Below are positions 1-5,417 of a stretch of 5,856 bases of DNA, piece by piece. The DNA is from DATAAM01 sp036260075 (GTDB taxonomy: Bacteria; Actinomycetota; Acidimicrobiia; Acidimicrobiales; JAHWLA01). Within the stretch, counting starts at the first letter, position 1; each line of letters starts with the position of its first letter. The position numbers and the translations under genes are program-made. Under the pieces are notes generated by a model. That model was not told the origin of the DNA. It ran no database searches and saw only the letters and a program-made list of their open reading frames with translations. The stretch spans positions 1-5,856 of the forward strand of contig DATAAM010000019.1 of assembly GCA_036260075.1 (NCBI GenBank). The letters are read 5' to 3'.

Positions 1-548
1 GCGCCCGGGAAGTCCCAGCGCTCCTGCTCGTACACGGCAGCCAGGTCGGCGAGGGCCACGTCGAAGACGTGCTCGACCTCCAGCGGGTTGGGCGAGAGCG
101 ACGGCCGCTTCCCGATGGCGCCCACGAAGGGCGTGATGTGCGCGTTGCGGGAGAGCGTGGACAGCGGCGGCAGTTGGCCCAGGATCTCGACCACGGAGGG
201 GTCGAGGCCCACCTCCTCGCTCGCCTCCCGCAGGGCGGCGTCGAGGGGCGACTCGTCGGTGTCGAGCCGGCCTCCCGGGAACGAGACCTGGTGCGTGTGC
301 GTGCGCAGGTTGGGCGAGCGGCGGGTGAGCACGACCCGAGCCTCGCCGTCCTCCTCGAACAGCGCGACGAGGACGGCGGCGGGCGAGCCGTCGTAGGGAA
401 GCGCGGGCATCGGGTCCGCCGGCCCCACTGTGCGCAGGGCGGCCCGCACCCGCGGGATGGTGACGCCGACGAGGGGCTCGTCGTGCCACGGAGGCGCACC
501 GCCCGGCCGGGCACCCGGCGGCCGGGGGATCTCCTGCGGGGCGGGCAT
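1..548 (-). CDS. Nudix hydrolase, CoA pyrophosphatase (NudL/YeaB-like), C-terminus cut by window edge
   Basis: Reading from ATG at 548 gives 182 codons, open to the left edge, so the C-terminus is missing. A perfectly spaced Nudix box lies at residues 93-115 (G-x5-E-x7-RE-x2-EE-x-GL; E108, E111 and E112 are the expected metal ligands). Just before it, residues 73-93 read VLTRRS...LR.H..QVSFPGG. This is the motif that marks the CoA/acyl-CoA diphosphatase subgroup (UPF0035 type), which cleaves CoA to 3',5'-ADP and phosphopantetheine. One position of that motif, normally Gly, is His here (H86). The roughly 50 residues before the domain are Pro/Gly-rich at first and look like a poorly conserved lead-in, so the true start could be further inside. 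No strong ribosome site precedes the ATG, but the 51-aa gene upstream stops only 5 nt earlier, which suggests translational coupling. The family call is firm; the exact substrate is inferred from the subgroup motif. Confidence 0.9.
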   Translation of the reverse strand, partial: MPAPQEIPRPPGARPGGAPPWHDEPLVGVTIPRVRAALRTVGPADPMPALPYDGSPAAVLVALFEEDGEARVVLTRRSPNLRTHTHQVSFPGGRLDTDESPLDAALREASEEVGLDPSVVEILGQLPPLSTLSRNAHITPFVGAIGKRPSLSPNPLEVEHVFDVALADLAAVYEQERWDFPG

Positions 549-553
549 CCCGT

Positions 554-709
554 CTACTGCTTCGGGACCAGCGACTCCAAGAGGTCGCGCAGGCCCCCCG
601 TCTTGAGGTTGGCCATCACCCGGCCCGGCGTGGCCTCGCCGCGCTCCCACTCCATCCAGTGGGCGAGCAGCTTGGCCGGGTCGGGCGGCGGCCGGTCCTC
701 GTACGACAT
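554..709 (-). CDS. Small conserved-looking hypothetical protein (51 aa), operon partner of the Nudix gene
   Basis: ATG at 709 to TAG at 556-554 encodes 51 residues, beginning MSYEDRPPPDPAKLLAHWME and ending LRDLLESLVPKQ. It has no signal peptide or membrane segment and reads as a small soluble protein. A Pro-rich start is followed by a helix with two Trp residues (W18, W21 in HWMEWERGE), a short turn (TPGR) and an amphipathic C-terminal helix. I cannot name a family. It is accepted as real for three reasons: composition is protein-like rather than the Arg/Gly/Pro-rich pattern of shadow frames here, it sits exactly between groEL and the Nudix gene with a 5-nt gap to the latter, and a good -10 box lies 6 nt ahead of its ATG. 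No Shine-Dalgarno is visible, consistent with a leaderless mRNA. Its function is unknown; the Nudix neighbour is the only clue. Confidence 0.75.
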   Translation of the reverse strand: MSYEDRPPPDPAKLLAHWMEWERGEATPGRVMANLKTGGLRDLLESLVPKQ

Positions 710-715
710 GGGGCG

Positions 716-745
716 ACTCTACCGGAGCGCCTTTGGTCCGCTCAG
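716..745 (-). promoter_or_regulatory. Probable promoter giving a leaderless mRNA for the 51-aa gene
   Basis: On the minus strand TAGAGT (721-716) fits the actinobacterial TANNNT -10 pattern. It is followed by exactly six bases (CGCCCC) and then the A of the ATG at 709. That places the expected transcription start on the initiation codon itself, and it fits the absence of a Shine-Dalgarno. A weak -35 (CTGAGC, 745-740, TGA core) lies 18 bp upstream, inside the inverted repeat. This is a sequence-based prediction only. Confidence 0.5.
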
Positions 746-765
746 CGGACCAAAGGGCCTCCGGT
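721..765 (-). terminator. Long inverted repeat, probable groEL terminator
   Basis: Arms 721-741 and 745-765 are complementary at 19 of 21 positions around a 3-nt loop. The only mismatches are the adjacent pairs 728/758 and 729/757. The repeat starts 55 bp past the groEL stop and finishes 11 bp before the next ATG on the same strand. No T-run follows on either strand, as is common for terminators in high-GC actinobacteria. Placement favours a terminator that isolates groESL from the 51-aa/Nudix operon. A protein-binding dyad is the alternative, because its core TGGTCCG...CGGACCA resembles the hairpin at 2848-2867. Confidence 0.6.
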
Positions 766-819
766 CATCGGGTGGTGGTGGCGGTAGTGGTGGTGCCAAG
801 GCATGCGCCCGGCCCGCCG

Positions 820-2463
820 CTACATCATCCCCATGCCGCCCATGCCGCCCATCCCCCCCGCGGCGGCCGCGGCAGCCGGGTCCTTCTTCTCCGGCTTGTC
901 GGCGACCAGCACCTCGGTGGTGAGGAGCAGGGCGGCGATCGACGCCGCGTTCTGCAACGCCGAGCGGGTGACCTTGGCCGGGTCGATGACGCCCGCCTTC
1001 AGCAGGTCCTCGAACTGGCCGGTGGCGGCGTTGAGCCCGATGGTGCCCGTCTCGCGCTCGGCATGCTGGACCATGACCGGTCCCTCCAGGCCCGCGTTGT
1101 AGGCGATCCACTTCAGGGGCTCCTCGAGCGCCTTGGCCACGATGGCGGCGCCGGTGGCCTCGTCGCCTGTCAGCGACGACACCACCTCGTTGACGGCCGA
1201 CCGGCTGCGCACCAGCGCGATGCCGCCGCCCGCCACGATGCCCTCGTCGATGGCCGCCTTCGTGGCGGACACGGCGTCTTCGATGCGGTGCTTCTTCTCC
1301 TTGAGCTCGACCTCGGTGGCGGCGCCGACGCGGATGACCGCCACGCCGCCTGCCAGCTTGGCCAGACGCTCCTGGAGCTTCTCGCGGTCCCAGTCGGAGT
1401 CGGTCTCCTCGATCTCCCGCTTGATCTGGGCCACGCGGCCGGCCACGTCCTCCGACGACCCCCCGCCCTCGACGAGGGTGGTGTCGTCCTTGGTCACGAC
1501 CACCTTTCGAGCCCGACCCAGCAGGTCGAGCGTGACGTTGTCGAGCTTGAGGCCGACCTCCTCGGAGATGACCTGGCCGCCCGTGAGGATGGCGATGTCC
1601 TGGAGCATGGCCTTGCGCCGCTCGCCGAAGCCGGGCGCCTTGACGGCCACCGAGTTGAACGTGCCCCGGATCTTGTTGACCACCAGGGTGGCGAGGGCCT
1701 CGCCCTCCACGTCCTCGGCGATGACGAGCAGCGGACGGCCCGCCTGCATGACCTTCTCGAGCACGGGGATGAGCTCGTGCACGGCGCTGATCTTGGCGTT
1801 GACCACGAGGACGAACGGGTCCTCGAGCACCGCCTCCTGGCGCTCCGGGTCGGTGACGAAGTACGGCGACAGGTAGCCCTTGTCGAACTGCATGCCCTCG
1901 GTGAAGTCGAGCTCGATGCCGAGGGTGTTGGACTCCTCCACCGTGACCACGCCGTCCTTGCCCACCTTGTCGATGGCGTCGGCGATGACCTCGCCCACCG
2001 ACGGGTCGGCGGCGGAGATGGTGGCGACCTGGGCGATCTCGCTCTTGTCGTCCACCTCCTTGGCTTGGCCCTTGACCGACTCGACGGCGGCGGCCACGGC
2101 GCGCTCGATCCCCCGCTTCAGGGACATCGGGTTGGCGCCCGCCGCCACGTTGCGCAGGCCCTCGCGCACGAGCGCCTGGGCCAGCACGGTGGCGGTGGTG
2201 GTGCCGTCGCCCGCCACGTCGTTGGTCTTGGTGGCGACCTCCTTCACGAGCTGGGCGCCCATGTTCTCGAAGGGGTCGTCGAGCTCGACGTCGCGGGCGA
2301 TGGTGACGCCGTCGTTGGTGATGGTGGGCGCGCCGAACTTCTTCTCGAGCACGACGTTGCGCCCCTTGGGCCCGAGCGTGACCTTGACCGCGTCGGCCAG
2401 CTTGTTGACGCCGGCCTCGAGCCGCCGGCGGGCACTCTCGTCGAACGCGAGCTGCTTGGGCAC
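820..2463 (-). CDS. groEL: 60-kDa chaperonin GroEL
   Basis: This 547-residue protein matches a full-length group I chaperonin and acts in the cytosol as a double heptameric ring that folds proteins with ATP and GroES. Visible landmarks are TLGPKGRNV (29-37), NDG with D51, the nucleotide loop GDGTTTAT (85-92, D86), catalytic D396 (E. coli D398 equivalent), the cpn60 signature at 403-414 (AAIDEGIVAGGG), and a GGMGGMGGMGMM tail. The apical domain has YLSPYFV and AEDVEGEAL. The GGM tail is the generic-chaperone type, although the copy is groES-linked; in mycobacteria the groES-linked copy is the one with a His-rich tail. The start is GTG at 2463, whose G is the last base of the groES stop (TAGTG). 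AAGGTGGG at 2477-2470, 6 nt upstream, serves as ribosome site. The frame stays open upstream into groES, but that extension is not chaperonin-like. A His-rich stretch follows the TAG in frame (see findings). Confidence 0.98.
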   Translation of the reverse strand: MPKQLAFDESARRRLEAGVNKLADAVKVTLGPKGRNVVLEKKFGAPTITNDGVTIARDVELDDPFENMGAQLVKEVATKTNDVAGDGTTTATVLAQALVREGLRNVAAGANPMSLKRGIERAVAAAVESVKGQAKEVDDKSEIAQVATISAADPSVGEVIADAIDKVGKDGVVTVEESNTLGIELDFTEGMQFDKGYLSPYFVTDPERQEAVLEDPFVLVVNAKISAVHELIPVLEKVMQAGRPLLVIAEDVEGEALATLVVNKIRGTFNSVAVKAPGFGERRKAMLQDIAILTGGQVISEEVGLKLDNVTLDLLGRARKVVVTKDDTTLVEGGGSSEDVAGRVAQIKREIEETDSDWDREKLQERLAKLAGGVAVIRVGAATEVELKEKKHRIEDAVSATKAAIDEGIVAGGGIALVRSRSAVNEVVSSLTGDEATGAAIVAKALEEPLKWIAYNAGLEGPVMVQHAERETGTIGLNAATGQFEDLLKAGVIDPAKVTRSALQNAASIAALLLTTEVLVADKPEKKDPAAAAAAGGMGGMGGMGMM

Positions 2464-2756
2464 TACTTGCCCACCTTGGCGAGCACGTCGCGGGCGGTGA
2501 GGATGAGCAGGTCCTCGCCGTCGATGGTGATCTCGGTGCCGCCGTACTTGGAGTAGACGACCGTGTCGCCCACCGCCACGTCGAGCGGGACCAGCTCGCC
2601 GGTGTTCTCGGCCCGGCGGCCGGGCCCGACGGCCAGCACCTCGCCCTGCTGCGGCTTCTCCTTGGCGGTGTCGGGGATCACGAGGCCGGACGCGGTGGTC
2701 TCCTCGGACTCGTTGGGGCGTACGACGATGCGGTCGTCGAGCGGCTGAAGCTTCAT
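2463..2756 (-). CDS. groES: 10-kDa co-chaperonin GroES
   Basis: The 97-residue protein is the usual length for Cpn10, the heptameric lid that closes the GroEL cage. The N-terminal signature PLDDRIVVRPNESEETTASG runs from residue 5. The flexible mobile loop (about 17-33) carries the hydrophobic tripeptide LVI (25-27) that contacts GroEL. The middle has QQGEVLAVGPG and VGDTVVYSKYGG, and the C-terminal strand is EDLLILTARDVLA. The start is ATG at 2756, with GGAGGG at 2770-2765 separated by 8 nt. An upstream ATG at 2763 is out of frame and lies too close to that ribosome site. The gene is first in a two-gene operon, its stop overlaps the groEL start by 1 nt, and a CIRCE operator sits 22 nt before its start codon. 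Confidence 0.98.
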   Translation of the reverse strand: MKLQPLDDRIVVRPNESEETTASGLVIPDTAKEKPQQGEVLAVGPGRRAENTGELVPLDVAVGDTVVYSKYGGTEITIDGEDLLILTARDVLAKVGK

Positions 2757-2764
2757 GTTTCATG

Positions 2765-2770
2765 CCCTCC
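2765..2770 (-). promoter_or_regulatory. Shine-Dalgarno of groES
   Basis: GGAGGG on the minus strand, 8 nt before the ATG at 2756. It selects this start over the out-of-frame ATG at 2763. It is the clearest ribosome-binding site in the window, as expected for a highly expressed chaperonin. Confidence 0.85.
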
Positions 2771-2777
2771 GGTGGAC

Positions 2778-2804
2778 TTAGCACTCACACCTTGCGAGTG
2801 CTAA
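2778..2804 (-). promoter_or_regulatory. CIRCE operator (HrcA-binding site)
   Basis: TTAGCACTC (2778-2786), a 9-nt spacer, then GAGTGCTAA (2796-2804). Both half-sites match the CIRCE consensus exactly and the spacing is canonical. CIRCE is bound by the HrcA repressor, whose activity depends on GroEL, so groESL is predicted to be feedback-controlled and derepressed by heat or misfolded protein. The operator overlaps the probable groES promoter by one base of its -10 box and covers the predicted transcription start, so HrcA would block RNA polymerase directly. The hrcA gene itself is not in the window. Confidence 0.97.
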
Positions 2805-2833
2805 CGATAGCGACGGGCATACGCGGCGGGCAA
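2804..2833 (-). promoter_or_regulatory. Probable groES-groEL promoter
   Basis: On the minus strand TTGCCC (2833-2828) and TATCGT (2809-2804) are separated by 18 bp. They resemble a vegetative (sigma-70/HrdB-type) promoter. The expected start, about 7 nt beyond the -10, falls at about 2797, inside CIRCE. This is the layout usually found at HrcA-controlled chaperonin operons. The boxes are picked by eye. Confidence 0.6.
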
Positions 2834-2847
2834 CCCCGGTTGACGGA

Positions 2848-2867
2848 CGTGGTCCGAAAGGACCACG
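2848..2867. repeat. 8-bp hairpin with GAAA loop in the divergent intergenic region
   Basis: CGTGGTCC (2848-2855) and GGACCACG (2860-2867) are perfectly complementary around GAAA (2856-2859). As plus-strand RNA this would be a GNRA tetraloop hairpin of high stability; as DNA it is a compact dyad. It lies upstream of the -35 boxes of both predicted divergent promoters, so it may not be transcribed by either. A regulator site, an insulator, or part of a leader made from an unrecognised upstream promoter are all possible. Confidence 0.6.
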
Positions 2868-2878
2868 GACGGACGGCC

Positions 2879-2907
2879 TTCCGAAACCGTTCGCCCACCT
2901 CTACCCT
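2879..2907 (+). promoter_or_regulatory. Candidate promoter for the phosphotransferase operon
   Basis: TACCCT (2902-2907) fits TANNNT for a -10 box. TTCCGA (2879-2884), 17 bp upstream, is a weak -35. Transcription would start near 2914-2915, leaving a leader of about 30 nt that contains the ribosome site before the GTG at 2944. It is the best-placed candidate I found on this strand between CIRCE and the gene, but the match is modest. Confidence 0.35.
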
Positions 2908-2943
2908 CGGGTGCACAAGGGGTGCCCGACCGGAAGGGGGACG

Positions 2944-4929
2944 GTGCCGACAGTGGCTCGCAACCAGCCGGGGGTCGTGCGACTGGACGATCCGGCCGCG
3001 ACCGAACCGGGGCTGACCGGAGCCAAGGCGGCCGCCTTGGCCAAGGCCACGGTCGCGGGCCTGCCCGTGCTGCCGGGGATGGTCCTCACCACCGCCTCGG
3101 CCCTTCCCACGAACGACCTCCGCCGGGCGTGGGTGGACGTCTCGCAGGAGGGACGCCGGTCACTGGTCGTACGCTCGTCCTCCGTCGCCGAGGACGGGGC
3201 CACGTCCTCCATGGCAGGCCAGTTCACCTCGGTGCTCGACGTGCGCGACTGGCCGTCGTTCGTGGAGGCCGTGCACGAGGTGGCGGAGTCGGGCGGCGAC
3301 GGCATGGCCGTGCTCGTGCAACCGTTCCTCGACCCGGTCTACGGGGGTGTGCTCTTCGGCGCCGACCCGGTCACGGCCCGCCGCGACCGGGTGGTGGTGG
3401 CCGTCGTGCACGGCGGGCCGCACCGGCTGGTGCACGGCCAGGTCAGCGGCGACCGCTGGACGCTCACGGCCCACGGCCGCGTGGTGTCGCACGAGGGCGG
3501 GCCCGACGAGGTTGCCCTGGGCTATCGGCCCCGGCGGGAGCTGGCGGGCTTGGCCCGGCGAGCGGCCGCCCTGTTGGGCGGGCCGCAGGACATCGAGTGG
3601 GCGTTCGACCGGGCCCGCAAGCTGTGGCTCCTCCAAAGCCGGCCCATCACCGCGCTGGCGCCCACCGCCGGCGGGCCGGTGTACGGCCCCGGGCCGGTGG
3701 CGGAGACCTTCCCCGAAGCGCTCGCCCCGCTGGAGGAGGACCTCTGGCTCGACCCGCTGCGAGTGGCGCTGGTGGAGGCGCTGTCGCTGACGGGCGCCGC
3801 CTCCCGCCGCACGCTGCGGGAGCGGCCGTTGGTGATCTCCGTGGGCGGCCGAGTGGCCGCCGACCTGACGGCTTTGGGCGAGGTGAAGCCCACCCGGCCG
3901 TTCGTGGCCAAGCTCGACCCGCGGCCGCCCGCCCGTCGGCTGGTGGCGGCCTGGCGGGTGGGGCGGTTGCGGGCGGCGCTGCCCGCCTTGGCGCGCGACC
4001 TGGTGGAGGGCATCGACAACCGCCTGGCCGACGTGCCCCACGTGTCGACGTTGACGGACGACGAGCTCCTGACGCTGCTGGAGCGGTCGCGGCAGGCCTT
4101 GCTGTCCATGCACGGGCACGAGGTGCTGGCCGGGCTGTTGATCCGCTCGCCCGGCGAGCTGCGCACCACGGCCGCCTCGGTGGCGCTGCAGGCCGTGGCA
4201 CGAGGCCGGGCCGAGGGGCTGTCCGACGGCGAGCTGGTCGTGCGCGACCCGGTGGCGTTGGTGCTCACGCCGCCGCGGGTGGGTCCGCCCGCCCCGCTGC
4301 CCGACGTGGAGCCGACGGCGGGCTCGGCGGCCGGGGGCGATCCCGGCGACCCTTCACTGGCCCGCGAAGCGCTGCGCACCCGGGTGCGCTGGCTGCAGGA
4401 GCTGACGGGACGGGCCGCCTGGGAGCTGGGGCGTCGGCTCTCGCGGCGGGGCGTGCTGGTCGATCCCGCCGACGTGCGCCAGCTGCACCTCGACGAGCTC
4501 ACCGCGGCCGTGGCGGCCCGCGCCCTGCGAGTGGAGGCGGTGACCCGAGCAGCCCCGCCTGCTCCCCCGTTGCCCGCCCGGTTCGGGCTGTCCCACGACG
4601 GCGTGGTCGTACCGATCGCCGGGCACCGGGGCGAGGGCGTCGGCGCGGGCGGCGGTCGGGGAGCGGGCTCGGTCCACGTGGTGGACGAGGGGCGCCCGCC
4701 CGACGGCGCCGTGCTGGTGGTGGCCCACCTGGAGCCGCACCTGGCGCCGCTGCTCCCCCGCTTGTCCGGCCTGATCGCCGAGACCGGCAGCCCGCTGTCG
4801 CACCTCGCCATCCTGGCCCGGGAGTACGGGGTGCCCGTGGTGGTCGGGGTGCCCGACGCCCGGGTGCGCTACCCCACGGGCACGTCCGTCGTGGTCGACG
4901 GCACCACCGGGGAGGTGGCGGTCACGTGA
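2944..4929 (+). CDS. PEP synthase / rifampin phosphotransferase-like protein (ATP-grasp plus phosphohistidine domain)
   Basis: The product has 661 residues in three parts. Residues 25-240 form a PPDK-type ATP-grasp domain: GAKAAALA (K28), LPGMVLT, VRSSSVAED (76-84), AGQFTSVLDV, GGVLFGADPVT and QDIEWAFD (E218), ending LLQSRPIT. Residues 245-555 are divergent, with GRRLSRRGVLVDPADV...LDEL (496-519) recalling rifampin phosphotransferase. Residues 560-661 form the swivelling phosphohistidine domain, TGSPLSHLAILAREYGVP with H620 the expected phosphocarrier. Such enzymes move a phosphoryl group from ATP through the His to pyruvate or a drug hydroxyl; the acceptor here is unknown. It is shorter than rifampin phosphotransferase (about 865 aa) or PEP synthase (about 790), partly because only about 30 residues separate LPG from VRSS. 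GTG at 2944 is chosen because GGAAGG (2932-2937) lies 6 nt before it; GTG at 2911 would add 11 unconvincing residues and GTG at 2953 is also possible. The stop overlaps the next start. Confidence 0.85.
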   Translation: MPTVARNQPGVVRLDDPAATEPGLTGAKAAALAKATVAGLPVLPGMVLTTASALPTNDLRRAWVDVSQEGRRSLVVRSSSVAEDGATSSMAGQFTSVLDVRDWPSFVEAVHEVAESGGDGMAVLVQPFLDPVYGGVLFGADPVTARRDRVVVAVVHGGPHRLVHGQVSGDRWTLTAHGRVVSHEGGPDEVALGYRPRRELAGLARRAAALLGGPQDIEWAFDRARKLWLLQSRPITALAPTAGGPVYGPGPVAETFPEALAPLEEDLWLDPLRVALVEALSLTGAASRRTLRERPLVISVGGRVAADLTALGEVKPTRPFVAKLDPRPPARRLVAAWRVGRLRAALPALARDLVEGIDNRLADVPHVSTLTDDELLTLLERSRQALLSMHGHEVLAGLLIRSPGELRTTAASVALQAVARGRAEGLSDGELVVRDPVALVLTPPRVGPPAPLPDVEPTAGSAAGGDPGDPSLAREALRTRVRWLQELTGRAAWELGRRLSRRGVLVDPADVRQLHLDELTAAVAARALRVEAVTRAAPPAPPLPARFGLSHDGVVVPIAGHRGEGVGAGGGRGAGSVHVVDEGRPPDGAVLVVAHLEPHLAPLLPRLSGLIAETGSPLSHLAILAREYGVPVVVGVPDARVRYPTGTSVVVDGTTGEVAVT

Positions 4930-5417
4930 TGCGCCGGGTGGCCTATGGCCTGGGCCTCGTGGTGCTCCTCGCCTCGGGCACGTACGTGTTCGTGTACCTC
5001 TACCGGTGGGAGTGGAACCGGGCGCTGTTCGCCGCCGCCCTGTTCATCGCCACCGAGGTGGCGATGGGCCTGGCCTGGGTGCTGGAGCGGCTGCGGGGAC
5101 TGGCCGACGCCGTCGACCGGTTGCAGCGGGCCGACCCCGAGGTGCAGGAGCGGCTTCGCGAGTCGCGGCCGCCGGGGCGGCGGCACTTCGCCTGGCTGGC
5201 GCCCAACGCCGAGCGCATGGACGTGTTCGTGCCCATCCTCATGGGCGCGGGGGTCGTCCTCTCGGCGCTGGCGTGGGCGGTGGAGAAGCTGGCCCGGGCC
5301 ACCGCCCGCCCCACGCTGGAGCGGGCGCTGGCCGCCCGGCTGCGCACGATGTCGCTCCCCGAGGGCGGGTTGGTGCCGGCCCGTGCGGGCGAGCCCGTCG
5401 TCGTCGACCTGCGGTGA
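4929..5417 (+). CDS. Unrecognised membrane protein with about three transmembrane segments (162 aa)
   Basis: ATG at 4929 shares its A with the TGA of the phosphotransferase gene (TGATG), so translation is probably coupled. Hydrophobic segments lie at residues 4-25, 31-52 and 98-118. Between the second and third is an Arg/Glu-rich amphipathic stretch (53-82, RLRGLADAVDRLQRADPEVQERLRE) that could form a coiled coil. The first pair are joined by an aromatic hairpin (YLYRWEWNR). After the third segment comes a basic helix (119-140) and a short Pro/Gly-containing tail ending VVVDLR. I do not recognise the family and see no catalytic motif. A role as membrane partner or anchor of the adjoining phosphotransferase is inferred from coupling alone. 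The frame is open far upstream, but that extension is Arg/Gly/Ala-rich and overlaps the recognised phosphotransferase, so it is not coding. The next gene overlaps by four bases. Confidence 0.8.
   Translation: MRRVAYGLGLVVLLASGTYVFVYLYRWEWNRALFAAALFIATEVAMGLAWVLERLRGLADAVDRLQRADPEVQERLRESRPPGRRHFAWLAPNAERMDVFVPILMGAGVVLSALAWAVEKLARATARPTLERALAARLRTMSLPEGGLVPARAGEPVVVDLR

Noticed and set aside
769..796. GGTGGTGG-type run on the plus strand as a G-quadruplex
   Set aside because: Only two-G tracts are regularly spaced, which is weak for a quadruplex; the CAC-codon reading on the other strand explains the periodicity better.
69..923. 284-aa plus-strand open frame over the Nudix and 51-aa genes
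   Set aside because: The opposite strand carries a perfect Nudix box, and this frame crosses the groEL terminator into the end of groEL; its composition is typical of a shadow.
733..2556. 607-aa plus-strand open frame opposite groEL
   Set aside because: It is antisense to a clear chaperonin gene, with biased His/Asp/Leu/Gly composition; long antisense frames are expected at this G+C content.
820..2784. 654-aa minus-strand reading that adds about 107 residues before GroEL
   Set aside because: The added part is groES read in the wrong frame, Arg/Gly/Ala-rich and unlike any chaperonin. GTG at 2463 with its own ribosome site gives the normal GroEL N-terminus.
2757..2943. Rifampin-associated element or other drug-responsive operator upstream of the phosphotransferase
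   Set aside because: The similarity to rifampin phosphotransferase prompted a look, but the inverted repeats there are CIRCE and the GAAA-loop dyad. I do not see a convincing rifampin-associated element, so rifamycin inactivation is not claimed.
3522..4811. 429-aa minus-strand open frame
   Set aside because: It is a Ser/Arg/Ala-rich shadow of the phosphotransferase gene with no motifs.
2922..5417. 831-aa plus-strand open frame spanning the phosphotransferase
   Set aside because: Only its last 162 residues, from ATG at 4929, look like a protein. The rest is Arg/Gly/Ala/Pro-rich and overlaps the recognised phosphotransferase frame.
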